Below are positions 1-7,858 of a stretch of DNA of 64,000 bases, in pieces. The stretch is taken from contig NZ_JALPTB010000021.1 in the NCBI RefSeq assembly GCF_023218075.1, forward strand, positions 30,988 through 94,987. The letters are read 5' to 3'. The number at the start of each line of letters is the position of its first letter. Positions within the stretch are counted from its first letter, which is position 1. Origin of the DNA: Rhodococcus sp. HM1 (GTDB lineage Bacteria > Actinomycetota > Actinomycetes > Mycobacteriales > Mycobacteriaceae). The notes beneath the pieces were generated by a model. It had not been told where the DNA came from. It searched no databases and worked only from the letters and a program-made list of their open reading frames with translations. Position numbers and translations under genes: made by a program.

Positions 1-4
1 AGCC

Positions 5-985
5 ATGCGAGCAGCACGTTGCGAGAGATACGGGCCGCCGGATGTGGTGACGGTGTGCGATCTGGCCGATCCGGTCCCGGCCCGGGACGAGGTGCTGATC
101 GAGATTCGTGCGGCGGCCGTCAACTACCCCGATGTCCTCACGGTCGCCGACAAGTACCAGGTGTCCGTTCCCACGCCCTTCACTCCGGGTAGCGAATTCG
201 CCGGAGTCGTGCGGGCGGTGGGAGCGGATGTCCGGTCGGTCGAACCGGGCGACGCAGTCATGGGTTCGGCGATGACCGGAGCATTCGCGGAACTGATCTG
301 TGTTCCCGCAAGTGCACTCACTTCCAAACCCGACGGCCTCGACTGGGTTTCTGCGGCGGCGTTCCGCGTTACGTACACCACCGCCTATCACGCACTGGTG
401 ACCTTCGGTGCGATGCGGGCAGGCGACTGGGTGGTAGTGCTGGGTGCCGCCGGGGGAGTAGGGACTGCAGCAGTCGACGTCGCGACCAGGCTCGGAGCAA
501 GAGTCATTGCCTGTGCGTCTTCGGAGGAACGATTGAGGGCCGCGACGAAACTCGGAGCGGAGGTCGGTGTTTCGTATCACTCGGAAGATCTCAAAGCACG
601 CATCAAAGAGATCACCGGTTCTGGTGCGCAGGTAGTGATCGACCCCGTGGGCGGGAAGTACGCGGAGCCGGCGCTGCGGGCGTTGGCCCCGGGCGGCACG
701 TTTGTCACCGTGGGATACGCCACGGGCGAGATTCCCCGAATACCGCTGAATCTGGTTCTGTTGAAGGATCTTACGATTCGGGGTGTCGAGCTGCGCACCC
801 TCGCGCAACGACATCCGGACGCACCGGCGCGTGCGCAGCAGACCCTTGATGCGCTTGTGGCCGAGGGGATGAAACCACTGGTGTCGCACGTGTTCGACCT
901 GGACGACGTCACCACGGCGCTGGCGAGCTTGAACGACCGGTCTGCGGTCGGGAAGGTCATCATCGCACTCGGCAGCGCCTGCTAA
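5..985 (+). CDS. NADPH:quinone oxidoreductase-like MDR protein
   Basis: A 326-residue medium-chain dehydrogenase/reductase of the zinc-free quinone oxidoreductase type. The N-terminal GroES-like catalytic domain (about 1-120) includes the family stretch PGSEFAGVV near residue 61. The Rossmann domain has the nucleotide loop AAGGVG at 148-153. No zinc-ligand Cys/His cluster is visible, as expected for this subfamily. It probably reduces quinones or activated double bonds (enones, enoyl groups) with NADPH in the cytosol. The ATG lies only 4 bases from the window edge, so its RBS and promoter are mostly unseen. It is followed 34 bases later by a TetR gene on the same strand. Family is secure, substrate unknown. 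Confidence 0.88.
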   Translation: MRAARCERYGPPDVVTVCDLADPVPARDEVLIEIRAAAVNYPDVLTVADKYQVSVPTPFTPGSEFAGVVRAVGADVRSVEPGDAVMGSAMTGAFAELICVPASALTSKPDGLDWVSAAAFRVTYTTAYHALVTFGAMRAGDWVVVLGAAGGVGTAAVDVATRLGARVIACASSEERLRAATKLGAEVGVSYHSEDLKARIKEITGSGAQVVIDPVGGKYAEPALRALAPGGTFVTVGYATGEIPRIPLNLVLLKDLTIRGVELRTLAQRHPDAPARAQQTLDALVAEGMKPLVSHVFDLDDVTTALASLNDRSAVGKVIIALGSAC

Positions 986-1019
986 TCTCAGAACCGCATT
1001 TTCAGTCGTTTGGAGGTGA

Positions 1020-1694
1020 ATGTCGGCCGTGTCCTCATCTCCCGCCGATTCGCTCGACACCGATTTCTTGGTGATCTCCGGTGGTCGCCAATTACGTCGT
1101 GCCGCCAGTCCTGCCCGGCAGGAGGCATACGACGCCGAGGTCCGGACCCTGATCCGGGCGACTTCCGAGGTGATGCTCCGCAAGGGGTGCACGGAGGTGC
1201 CGAAGGTCAGCGAGATCGTCCACGAGGCCGGTATCACCAATCAGGCGTTCTATCGGCACTTCCGCAGCCGTGACGACGTCATCGTTGCCACCTACGAGCA
1301 GGGCATGCTGTCGGTGTACAGCTATCTACGTCATCGCGTGGGTAAGAAGTCGTCTTGGCGGGACAAACTCGAAGCGTGGATCGACGGGGTACTCGCACAG
1401 ATCAAGGACCCGAAGCTGGCTGATCTGAGTGCCGTGATTCGGTGGAACGTAGCCCAGATCGCCAGAGAGAAAACCGAAATCGAGCCGATGGGGCAAGAGC
1501 GTATCCGTGCGCTGCTGTTGTCCATCCTGGCTGAGGCCGGCACGGAAGACCTCGACCGGCAGGCGCTGTTCGTCAACACACTCGTCTCCGGGATTGCAAC
1601 GCACTATATAGACACCGGCCGGCGACCGACGTCCGAGGATCGGCAAGCGCTTCTCCGTTTCTGCCTCACCGGACTCGGAACTCGTTCGGCATAG
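1020..1694 (+). CDS. TetR/AcrR family transcriptional regulator
   Basis: A 224-residue TetR-type repressor. The helix-turn-helix lies at about residues 58-90 (VPKVSEIVHEAGI, then AFYRHFRSRDDV), with a variable helical ligand-binding domain behind it. It has an N-terminal extension of about 35 residues before the HTH region. GGAGGTG at 1012-1018 is very close to the ATG at 1020. The in-frame GTG at 1029 has a more normal spacing and may be the true start. It sits 34 bases after the oxidoreductase gene and is convergent with the acyl-CoA dehydrogenase gene. Ligand and targets are unknown; acyl-CoA responsiveness would be a guess from context. Confidence 0.88.
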   Translation: MSAVSSSPADSLDTDFLVISGGRQLRRAASPARQEAYDAEVRTLIRATSEVMLRKGCTEVPKVSEIVHEAGITNQAFYRHFRSRDDVIVATYEQGMLSVYSYLRHRVGKKSSWRDKLEAWIDGVLAQIKDPKLADLSAVIRWNVAQIAREKTEIEPMGQERIRALLLSILAEAGTEDLDRQALFVNTLVSGIATHYIDTGRRPTSEDRQALLRFCLTGLGTRSA

Positions 1695-1723
1695 ACGGGC
1701 GCCGTGCGACCGCCGATAAACAA

Positions 1724-1771
1724 GTGCCGGGCGCCGGAACAGGTAACTCTACCCACCCCGGCGCCCGGCAC
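1724..1771. terminator. Bidirectional hairpin terminator
   Basis: Perfect 14-bp inverted repeat: GTGCCGGGCGCCGG at 1724-1737 pairs with 1758-1771 across a 20-base loop. It lies between the convergent TetR and acyl-CoA dehydrogenase genes. There is no clear U-tract, which is common in actinobacteria. Confidence 0.75.
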
Positions 1772-1785
1772 CGACAACTCTGGTT

Positions 1786-3936
1786 CTAGTTCGCGATTTG
1801 CTCGCGCGGTAGACCCAGTATCCGCTCGGCGATCACATTGCGGTTGACCTCGGAAGTGCCACCGGCGATCGTCATGGCCCGGGACATCAGGTAGCTGTAC
1901 GCAAGGGACGGCTCGTCCCCGGCCACCACCGCTGGGCCGGCGATGCGCAGTGCCAATTCTCCGACGTGCTGCGAGTGCTCGGCGACGAGCATCTTGCTGA
2001 TGCTGCCTTCGGGGCCGGGCTCCCCACCTGCCACAGCCCGCACGACGTTCCGGACGTTGAGGACACCCATCGCCTGTTCGCGTGCCACGAGCTCGGCGAC
2101 AGCGCGCGTCGTCGCGACATCTCCGGCAGCGTACTTCTCGGCGACGTCGAGCAGCATGTAGGCGGAGCGTTCCTCGCCGCCCGTGCTTCCACCACCGATG
2201 GATACGCGCTCGTTGCCGAGCGTTGCGCGGGCCACCGTCCACCCGTTGTCGACCGCTCCCACCACGTCCTCGTCGGGAACGAACACGTCGTCGAAGAACA
2301 CTTCGTTGAACACGGCGTCGCCCGTGATCTCGCGTAGGGGTCGCACCGTCACGCCGGGTGCATTCAGGTCGACGACCACAGCGGTGATGCCCTTGTGCTT
2401 CGGGACGTCCCGGTTCGTGCGGATCGTCGCGAGGCCACGGTTGCAGTTCTGCGCGTTGGACGTCCACACCTTCTGCCCGGTGATCCGCCAACCGCCGTCG
2501 ACCTTCACGCCGCGCGTCGATACCGCCGCCGCATCCGAACCCGCGCCGGGCTCGGAGAACAGCTGGCACCAGACGAGATCGCCCATCAGACCCGGCCGGA
2601 TCCACCGTTCGATCTGCTCGGCGTTGCCGTGCTGGGTGAGTGTGAGCAGGATCCACGCACCGATACCCAGGTTGGGAAGATCGACTCCGTCGAATTCTTC
2701 GTCGATGACGAGCTGCTCCACAGGGGACGCAGCGCGGCCGTATGGCTTCGCCCAGTGCGGCATGAGGTAACCGGAGTCCACGAGCAGCGCGCGGCGATCC
2801 GCTTCGGACGCTGCCTGGTACTGCTCGGCGAATTCGCGGGCCTGGGTACGGAAGGTCTCGGCCTCGGCAGGCAGATCCACCGCGAAATGGCGTCGCACCC
2901 CTGCCGTCCCCGATTCCACGATCGAATCGAGCGCGGAGTCGGGCTCACCGAACAGTGCCCGCAGGGTCTGCGCGCGGCGGAGGTGCAGGTGGCAGTCGTG
3001 CTCCCACGTGAACCCGATACCACCGTGTATCTGAATGCTCTTCTCCGCGTTGGAGATATACGAATCGAACGCGAGCGCGCGAGCGGCGTCGAGTGCGAGT
3101 ACGGCCTGCTCGCCTTCCGTTCCGGCGCGCGCGGCATCCCATGCGACGGCGACTGCGAGCTCGCTGGTCGCGAGCATATTCGCAAGGTGGTGTTTAATTG
3201 CCTGGAACGAGCCGATGGCCCGCCCGAACTGTTCCCGCACCTTCGCGTAGTCCAGCGCTGCGTCGAGCGTCGCGCGGGCACCACCTGCGGATTCTGCTGC
3301 GGCGAGTGTCCGGGCGATGTGGCGAGCCCGGCCGGCGGCCCCGAGCACGACGGCTGATGCCGTCGCGTTGTCGAGGAGCACGTGCGCAAGACGCAGCGTC
3401 GGCTCGAAATCGGAAGCCGGGATGATGGTGACGGCCGAGTCGTCGGGCGAGACGAGTACGAGGTCGTCCTCAACGACGAGGGCGAGCACGTCGGCACCGA
3501 CGGCACCCACGACGAGGCCGGCGTCACCGGAGATCGTTGTGCCGGATGCGGAGAGCGACCCGGCAATGCCGAGCCCGGCAAGGGTCGAGCCATCTGCAAG
3601 ACCCGGCAGCCAACGCGACTTCTGCTCATCGTTCCCGGCGGCGGCAACGGTCGCGGAGGTTGCTACGGATGCCAGGAACGGGACGGGGACCAGTAAGCGG
3701 CCGAGCTCCTCGGCAACAATCGCCACTTCCGGCAGACCGACGTCTTCGCCGCCGAAGCGGGACGGCAGGTGCAGGCCGAGCCAGCCGAGTTCGGCGAGCT
3801 GCTTCCAGAGGGAGGTTGTATCGGTGTTCGGGTCGTCGAGTACGCGTCGCGCGAGTGTCGCGGCGCCGTGGCCCGTAAGGAACGACCGGACTGCATCCGC
3901 GATGTCGCGGTGGTCGTCGGTGATCGCGAGTGGCAT
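1786..3936 (-). CDS. Tandem-domain acyl-CoA dehydrogenase (FadE34/FadE6-like)
   Basis: A 716-residue protein made of two acyl-CoA dehydrogenase units. Unit 1 (about 1-345) ends with QIHGGIGFTWEHD at 302-314. Unit 2 (about 350-716) carries the FAD/substrate motif QLFSEPGAGSD at 458-468 and IAGGTSE at 690-696. Single-domain family members are near 380-400 residues, so this is a fusion or duplication like mycobacterial FadE34, which uses one polypeptide where others use an alpha/beta pair. It should introduce the alpha-beta double bond into an acyl-CoA using FAD. The ATG at 3936 was chosen because the open frame continues upstream without homology. The SDR gene lies 43 bases upstream in the same operon. 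The acyl substrate is unknown; bulky or branched is plausible from the FadE34 resemblance. Confidence 0.9.
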   Translation of the reverse strand: MPLAITDDHRDIADAVRSFLTGHGAATLARRVLDDPNTDTTSLWKQLAELGWLGLHLPSRFGGEDVGLPEVAIVAEELGRLLVPVPFLASVATSATVAAAGNDEQKSRWLPGLADGSTLAGLGIAGSLSASGTTISGDAGLVVGAVGADVLALVVEDDLVLVSPDDSAVTIIPASDFEPTLRLAHVLLDNATASAVVLGAAGRARHIARTLAAAESAGGARATLDAALDYAKVREQFGRAIGSFQAIKHHLANMLATSELAVAVAWDAARAGTEGEQAVLALDAARALAFDSYISNAEKSIQIHGGIGFTWEHDCHLHLRRAQTLRALFGEPDSALDSIVESGTAGVRRHFAVDLPAEAETFRTQAREFAEQYQAASEADRRALLVDSGYLMPHWAKPYGRAASPVEQLVIDEEFDGVDLPNLGIGAWILLTLTQHGNAEQIERWIRPGLMGDLVWCQLFSEPGAGSDAAAVSTRGVKVDGGWRITGQKVWTSNAQNCNRGLATIRTNRDVPKHKGITAVVVDLNAPGVTVRPLREITGDAVFNEVFFDDVFVPDEDVVGAVDNGWTVARATLGNERVSIGGGSTGGEERSAYMLLDVAEKYAAGDVATTRAVAELVAREQAMGVLNVRNVVRAVAGGEPGPEGSISKMLVAEHSQHVGELALRIAGPAVVAGDEPSLAYSYLMSRAMTIAGGTSEVNRNVIAERILGLPREQIAN

Positions 3937-3979
3937 GAGGGCTCTTCCTAGGTGTGTTGTCGTCGAGTGCTGGTCTCGA

Positions 3980-4738
3980 TCAGCGCGGTGCGAATCGCTG
4001 GCCGGCGTCGAGACGCAGGCACTGTCCGTTGAGCATGGCGTTGTCGACGATTGCGAGTGCGAGTTTCGCGTATTCTTCGGGGCGGCCCATGCGCTTGGGG
4101 AAAGCCGCATCTTCGACCAGGGGCGCGACGCGGTCGTCCGGGATTGCGGCGGTGGCACCGGTGGCGAACAGGCTCGGCGCGATGGCGAGTACGCGGATGC
4201 CGTAGGAGCCCAGGTCGCGGGCCATGGTCAGGGCCATGCCGGCGATGCCGGCTTTGGCAGCGGTGTAGGCGACCTGTCCGATCTGGCCTTCGAAGGCGGC
4301 GATCGAGGCGGTGTTGATGATGACGCCGCGCTCGTCGTCCTCGGGTTCGTTGTTCGCCATGTGGGCGGCGGCGAGGCGGTTGAGGTTGAACGTGGCGATC
4401 AGGTTGAGGTCGACGACCTGGCGGAAGGTCTCGAGATCGTGCGGGCCGCTGCGTCCGAGGGTCTTTTTGGCTGTGCCTCCGCCCGCGGTGGTGACGATGA
4501 CGTGGAGCCCGCCGAGCTCGGTGACGGCTGCGGCGAGTGTTTCCTCGACGCCGGTGAAGTCGGTGATGTCGGCGGGGTAGAAGGTGGCGCCGATTGCGGT
4601 GGCGATCTCCTTGCCGTTACTGCTCTCGCGATCGAGGATCGCGACCTGGGCGCCCTGTGCGGCGAGTGCCTCCGCGGTGGCCCTGCCCATTCCGGAGGCG
4701 CCTCCGACGACGACGGCTTTCTTTCCGCTGATGTTCAT
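3980..4738 (-). CDS. SDR dehydrogenase, 3-hydroxyacyl-CoA dehydrogenase type II-like
   Basis: A 252-residue short-chain dehydrogenase. The cofactor loop GGASGMG is at 12-18 and the catalytic YxxxK is YTAAK at 158-162. The surrounding AAFEGQIGQVAYTAAK and the C-terminal LNGQCLRLDAG strongly resemble the HSD10 group, which oxidises (S)-3-hydroxyacyl-CoA to 3-ketoacyl-CoA with NAD+. That is the third step of beta-oxidation and fits the acyl-CoA dehydrogenase gene 43 bases downstream. GGAG lies just ahead of the ATG. It is the first gene of a leftward operon whose promoter lies in the divergent region 4739-4961. Confidence 0.9.
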   Translation of the reverse strand: MNISGKKAVVVGGASGMGRATAEALAAQGAQVAILDRESSNGKEIATAIGATFYPADITDFTGVEETLAAAVTELGGLHVIVTTAGGGTAKKTLGRSGPHDLETFRQVVDLNLIATFNLNRLAAAHMANNEPEDDERGVIINTASIAAFEGQIGQVAYTAAKAGIAGMALTMARDLGSYGIRVLAIAPSLFATGATAAIPDDRVAPLVEDAAFPKRMGRPEEYAKLALAIVDNAMLNGQCLRLDAGQRFAPR

Positions 4739-4843
4739 TCAGACTCCTGGTGTCGGTATGTACGGTTCGGGTCGCCACGCGAAGGTGGTGGTGTGCCGGG
4801 ATCTTGTGTGTGGTGACTAGTCGTATGTTAGGTCACTTATAGT

Positions 4844-4859
4844 ACTATCTAAACTATGT
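4844..4859. promoter_or_regulatory. Degenerate copy of the shared 16-bp palindrome
   Basis: ACTATCTAAACTATGT matches the shared consensus ACnTAGTnnACTAnGT with three mismatches, all in the left half. An overlapping perfect palindrome ATAGTACTAT lies at 4839-4848. The site is between the divergent SDR/acyl-CoA dehydrogenase operon and the small-protein/ligase operon, so it could act on both. Confidence 0.45.
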
Positions 4860-4961
4860 GACGGACGCTACTCTGACAATGGCAGTAGTGAACAGCCACC
4901 GAAGTGACATCGTCGAGCCGGAGATGCGGCTTGACTGCAGAACTTGCTCAATGGAGGAATC

Positions 4962-5270
4962 GTGATTCTCAAAGTCGGTCAGTCGCTGGCCAGTTCCGTC
5001 GACACCACCACCGTCATCGTGGTCCGCGCACCCAAGACGGATGTGTCGTTGACCTGCGGCGGGGTCGACATGGTAGTCGGCAAGAAGGGCGAAGGGGACG
5101 GCTCGTCGATCGACCCCGCGTACATCGGTGGCGCAGAACTGGGCAAGCGTTACGCCGATGACGAAGCCGGAATCGAGGTTCTGTGCACCAAGCCCGGAAA
5201 GGGCAGGCTCGAACTCGACGGCCGCGCGCTGCCCCTGAAGGCGGCCAAGCCGCTGCCGTCCTCGGACTGA
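4962..5270 (+). CDS. Small conserved-looking protein preceding an acyl-CoA ligase
   Basis: About 102 residues from the GTG at 4962, chosen because GGAGG at 4953-4957 sits just ahead of it. An in-frame ATG at 4944 has no such signal. No signal peptide or membrane segment is visible. The N-terminus is ILKVGQSLAS followed by a beta-rich, Gly-rich stretch. There are two cysteines, in LTCGG and VLCTKPGKG, and several Gly/Lys-rich turns, which could suggest a small metal-binding or ligand-binding fold. It is 40 bases ahead of an acyl-CoA ligase and probably co-transcribed with it. I have the impression that similar small proteins accompany class I ligases in related actinobacteria, but I assign no function. 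Confidence 0.7.
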   Translation: MILKVGQSLASSVDTTTVIVVRAPKTDVSLTCGGVDMVVGKKGEGDGSSIDPAYIGGAELGKRYADDEAGIEVLCTKPGKGRLELDGRALPLKAAKPLPSSD

Positions 5271-5310
5271 CACCGGTGTCGGTGAATCGATTCCTCGAGC
5301 GGAGTGACGA

Positions 5311-6822
5311 ATGAATCTCACGATGTTGCTGGACATGGCGGTAGACGGCTTCGGCGACCGCATCGTGGTCGGAAGCCGCGATCTCGGTATCTCGGCGGCG
5401 CGACTGCAGGAACTCTCGGTCGCCGGTGCCGCCGCGATCCGTGAAGCGGGAGCCGACTCCGTTGTGTATCTCGCGGTCAACGGCCCGGCGTTCCCCGTGG
5501 CCATGTTCTCGGCAGCCCGCGCCGGTGTTCCGCTCGTTCCGGTCAACTACCGGCTCGGCCGCGAACAGCTCGACGGGCTGCTCGCGAACCACCCCCGTGC
5601 ACTCGGCATCGCCGACATCACTCAGGCGGAGGCTCTCGAGCGAGCAGGACTGACGGTCTTCTCACCTCAGGAATGGATCCAGAGCCTTGCGTCGTCGACG
5701 AACACCGCGTTCGACGAGGACGATGATGTAGATACCGACGCGCCAGCTGTGGTTATCTACACCTCCGGAACCACCTCGGCGCCGAAAGGCGTGTTGCTCC
5801 GGCACGAGAATCTCACCTCGTATGTGTTCGGGTCGGTCGAGTTCGCCTCGGCCGAGGAGACCGACGCCGCGCTCGTCAGTGTCCCGCCGTACCACATCGC
5901 TGCGGTCGCGAACGTGATCACCAACCTCTACGCCGGACGACGCACCATGGTGCTCGAGCAGTTCACCCCGGATCAGTGGCTCGACACGGTTCGCCGCGAG
6001 GAGATCACCAACGCACTCGTGGTACCCACGATGCTCGCGCGCATCGTCGAGTCCGACGCGGACAAGAGTGTTCCGAGCCTGCGCGGTCTGGCGTACGGCG
6101 GTGCTCCCATGCCTGCGAAGGTCATCGAGCGTGCCCTGCAGATGTGGCCCGAGACGGGGTTCGTCAACGCGTACGGCCTCACCGAAACCAGCTCCACCAT
6201 CGCGGTTCTCGGACCCGACGACCATCGAGCGGCGCTCGCGAGCGACGACGAGTCGGTCCGGGCGCGGCTCGGCTCGGTCGGACAGGTCGTACCCGGTATC
6301 GACCTCGAGATCCGCGACTTCGACGACAGCGTGCTCGAACCGGGTGTGATGGGACGTATCTGCGTCCGCGGCGACCAGGTCTCCGCCGAATACGCCGGCA
6401 TCGGCCGGATGGTCGACGAGCGCGGATTCTTCGATACCCGCGACAAGGGCTATGTCGACGAGGAAGGCTTCCTCTTCGTGGGGGGCCGGGTGGACGACAC
6501 CATCATCCGCGGCGCGGAGAACATCGCGCCCGCCGAGATCGAGGACGTCATCCTGCGACATCCGGACGTCCTGGATGTTGCCGTTGTCGGCGTTCCCGAC
6601 GACGAGTGGGGACAGCGCATCGAGGCGGCAGTCGTTCTCCGGCCCGGCGCCCCGGTCGATGCCGAAGATCTACGTGCGTTCGTGCGGGATTCGCTGCGCA
6701 GCAGCAAAACCCCCGATCGCATCGTGTACTGGGACGAACTTCCTCGGACCGAGACCGGGAAGCTCGTACGCAGGCACGTGGTGGACCGTCTCGTCAAGCA
6801 GGAGCAGTCCGCACAGGTCTGA
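5311..6822 (+). CDS. Class I acyl-CoA synthetase (AMP-forming)
   Basis: A 503-residue ANL-superfamily ligase that would activate a carboxylic acid to its CoA thioester through an acyl-adenylate. The phosphate-binding loop YTSGTTSAPKG is at 150-160 and the adenylate motif NAYGLTETSS is near 285-295. The hinge region is followed by GRVDDTIIRGAENIAPAEIE, and the C-terminal catalytic lysine is in PRTETGKLVRR. Length is normal. Sequence alone does not separate aliphatic from aromatic substrates. It follows the small protein gene by 40 bases and ends at a strong bidirectional hairpin. One of four such ligases in the window. Confidence 0.92.
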   Translation: MNLTMLLDMAVDGFGDRIVVGSRDLGISAARLQELSVAGAAAIREAGADSVVYLAVNGPAFPVAMFSAARAGVPLVPVNYRLGREQLDGLLANHPRALGIADITQAEALERAGLTVFSPQEWIQSLASSTNTAFDEDDDVDTDAPAVVIYTSGTTSAPKGVLLRHENLTSYVFGSVEFASAEETDAALVSVPPYHIAAVANVITNLYAGRRTMVLEQFTPDQWLDTVRREEITNALVVPTMLARIVESDADKSVPSLRGLAYGGAPMPAKVIERALQMWPETGFVNAYGLTETSSTIAVLGPDDHRAALASDDESVRARLGSVGQVVPGIDLEIRDFDDSVLEPGVMGRICVRGDQVSAEYAGIGRMVDERGFFDTRDKGYVDEEGFLFVGGRVDDTIIRGAENIAPAEIEDVILRHPDVLDVAVVGVPDDEWGQRIEAAVVLRPGAPVDAEDLRAFVRDSLRSSKTPDRIVYWDELPRTETGKLVRRHVVDRLVKQEQSAQV

Positions 6823-6833
6823 GTTTCATGCAT

Positions 6834-6868
6834 ATCGGTCCGGCCGGCGCAGCGCCGGCCGGACCGAT
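6834..6868. terminator. Strong bidirectional hairpin terminator
   Basis: A 16-bp perfect inverted repeat (6834-6849 with 6853-6868) and a 3-base loop, between the convergent ligase and GntR genes. The stem is very GC-rich, with ATCGGTCCGG on the left arm. Confidence 0.85.
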
Positions 6869-6873
6869 GTATC

Positions 6874-7677
6874 TCAGCCGAACAGTTCGACGATAGATGC
6901 TCGGCCCGCGCCACGTCCGAACAGAATCTTTCCGACCGAACGCAGGTGCGCGGCCCAGTGTTCTTCGGCTGCCGATCCGTCTCCGGCTGCGACGATATCG
7001 ACAAGCTTTTCGTACGAGCGGAGATTGCGGCGGAAGGCCGGCCAGGTACCTTCACGTTGGGCGCCTCGGTCCAGGGCGTACTTCTGGTGTGTTCTGACGA
7101 TGTCGCGAAGCACGCCGGCCTGGACGCTGAGGGCGTTGTTACCGCATCGCTCGGTGATGATGGCTTGGAATGTGCCGGTCAACTCGGCCCACATTTCGGG
7201 AGCTTTGTTCGAGTCCAGATCCTGCTCGGTGACTGCGCGCATCCGATCGATGCACGCGTGCAGGTCGTCGAGGTCGTCGTCGGTGCGCCGCTCTGTGAAC
7301 AGCCGCGCGCAGGCAGGCTCGAAAAGGATACGGGCCTCATGGATTTCATCGACAGTGGTACCGCTCATCTGCAGGATCAATCCGACGTAGCGCGACGCCA
7401 CGGAGATATCGGGAACCGACACGACGGCTCCACCGCGCGCACCGCGCTTGAGCTGGATGAGGGATTCGGCTTCGAGCAACCGATAAGCCTCGCGCAGTGT
7501 GGGACGGGAAACCCCGAACTCCTCCATGAGGGTGGTTTCCGGTGGGAGAGTGTCGCCTTCCTTCAGCTGACCGCGCACGATCTCCGTCCGGAGGCGGTCG
7601 GCGACGAGTTCGGCCGTCTTCGGGATGCGCACGGAACCCGACACTGCGCCGAGGGACGCAGCTTCTCGATTGGTCAT
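6874..7677 (-). CDS. GntR family regulator, FadR/FCD subfamily
   Basis: A 267-residue regulator. The N-terminal winged helix-turn-helix (about 17-85) contains GDTLPPETTLMEEFGVSRPTLREAYRLLEAESLI, typical of the FadR branch. The C-terminal two-thirds is a helical FCD ligand-binding domain. In the FCD segment the usual F-H metal ligand appears as F-Q (TGTFQAIITERCGN), unlike the second GntR protein at 10052-10852, so metal binding may differ. It is divergent from the MaoC-like gene at 7859 and is a candidate regulator of it. A degenerate copy of the shared palindrome lies in the divergent region, consistent with autoregulation. Ligand unknown. Confidence 0.9.
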   Translation of the reverse strand: MTNREAASLGAVSGSVRIPKTAELVADRLRTEIVRGQLKEGDTLPPETTLMEEFGVSRPTLREAYRLLEAESLIQLKRGARGGAVVSVPDISVASRYVGLILQMSGTTVDEIHEARILFEPACARLFTERRTDDDLDDLHACIDRMRAVTEQDLDSNKAPEMWAELTGTFQAIITERCGNNALSVQAGVLRDIVRTHQKYALDRGAQREGTWPAFRRNLRSYEKLVDIVAAGDGSAAEEHWAAHLRSVGKILFGRGAGRASIVELFG

Positions 7678-7735
7678 GGTCCGAGATTACGTCCTTACGC
7701 CCCTGTCTCTTCGAGTTATCTTCCTCAATAGCTTT

Positions 7736-7751
7736 ACATCTATGACTAAGT
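7736..7751. promoter_or_regulatory. Degenerate copy of the shared palindrome
   Basis: ACATCTATGACTAAGT has an intact right half (ACTAAGT) and three mismatches in the left half relative to ACnTAGTnnACTAnGT. It lies between the divergent GntR and MaoC-like genes. It resembles the better site at 50215, which also has TATGACTA/GATGACTA spacing. Confidence 0.4.
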
Positions 7752-7858
7752 GCACCTACTGTAAGAGCGACCGGCGAGGCGGATCACACGCCCGCCCACT
7801 CAGCCGCTTCGAAGCGCCGGGCACGGTCGCGGCGCTCCATCGACCACGGAGGTACTCC

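Noticed and set aside
3317..4816. 499-residue + strand frame opposite the acyl-CoA dehydrogenase and SDR genes
   Set aside because: Shadow of clear - strand genes; unusual Gly/Asp-rich composition.
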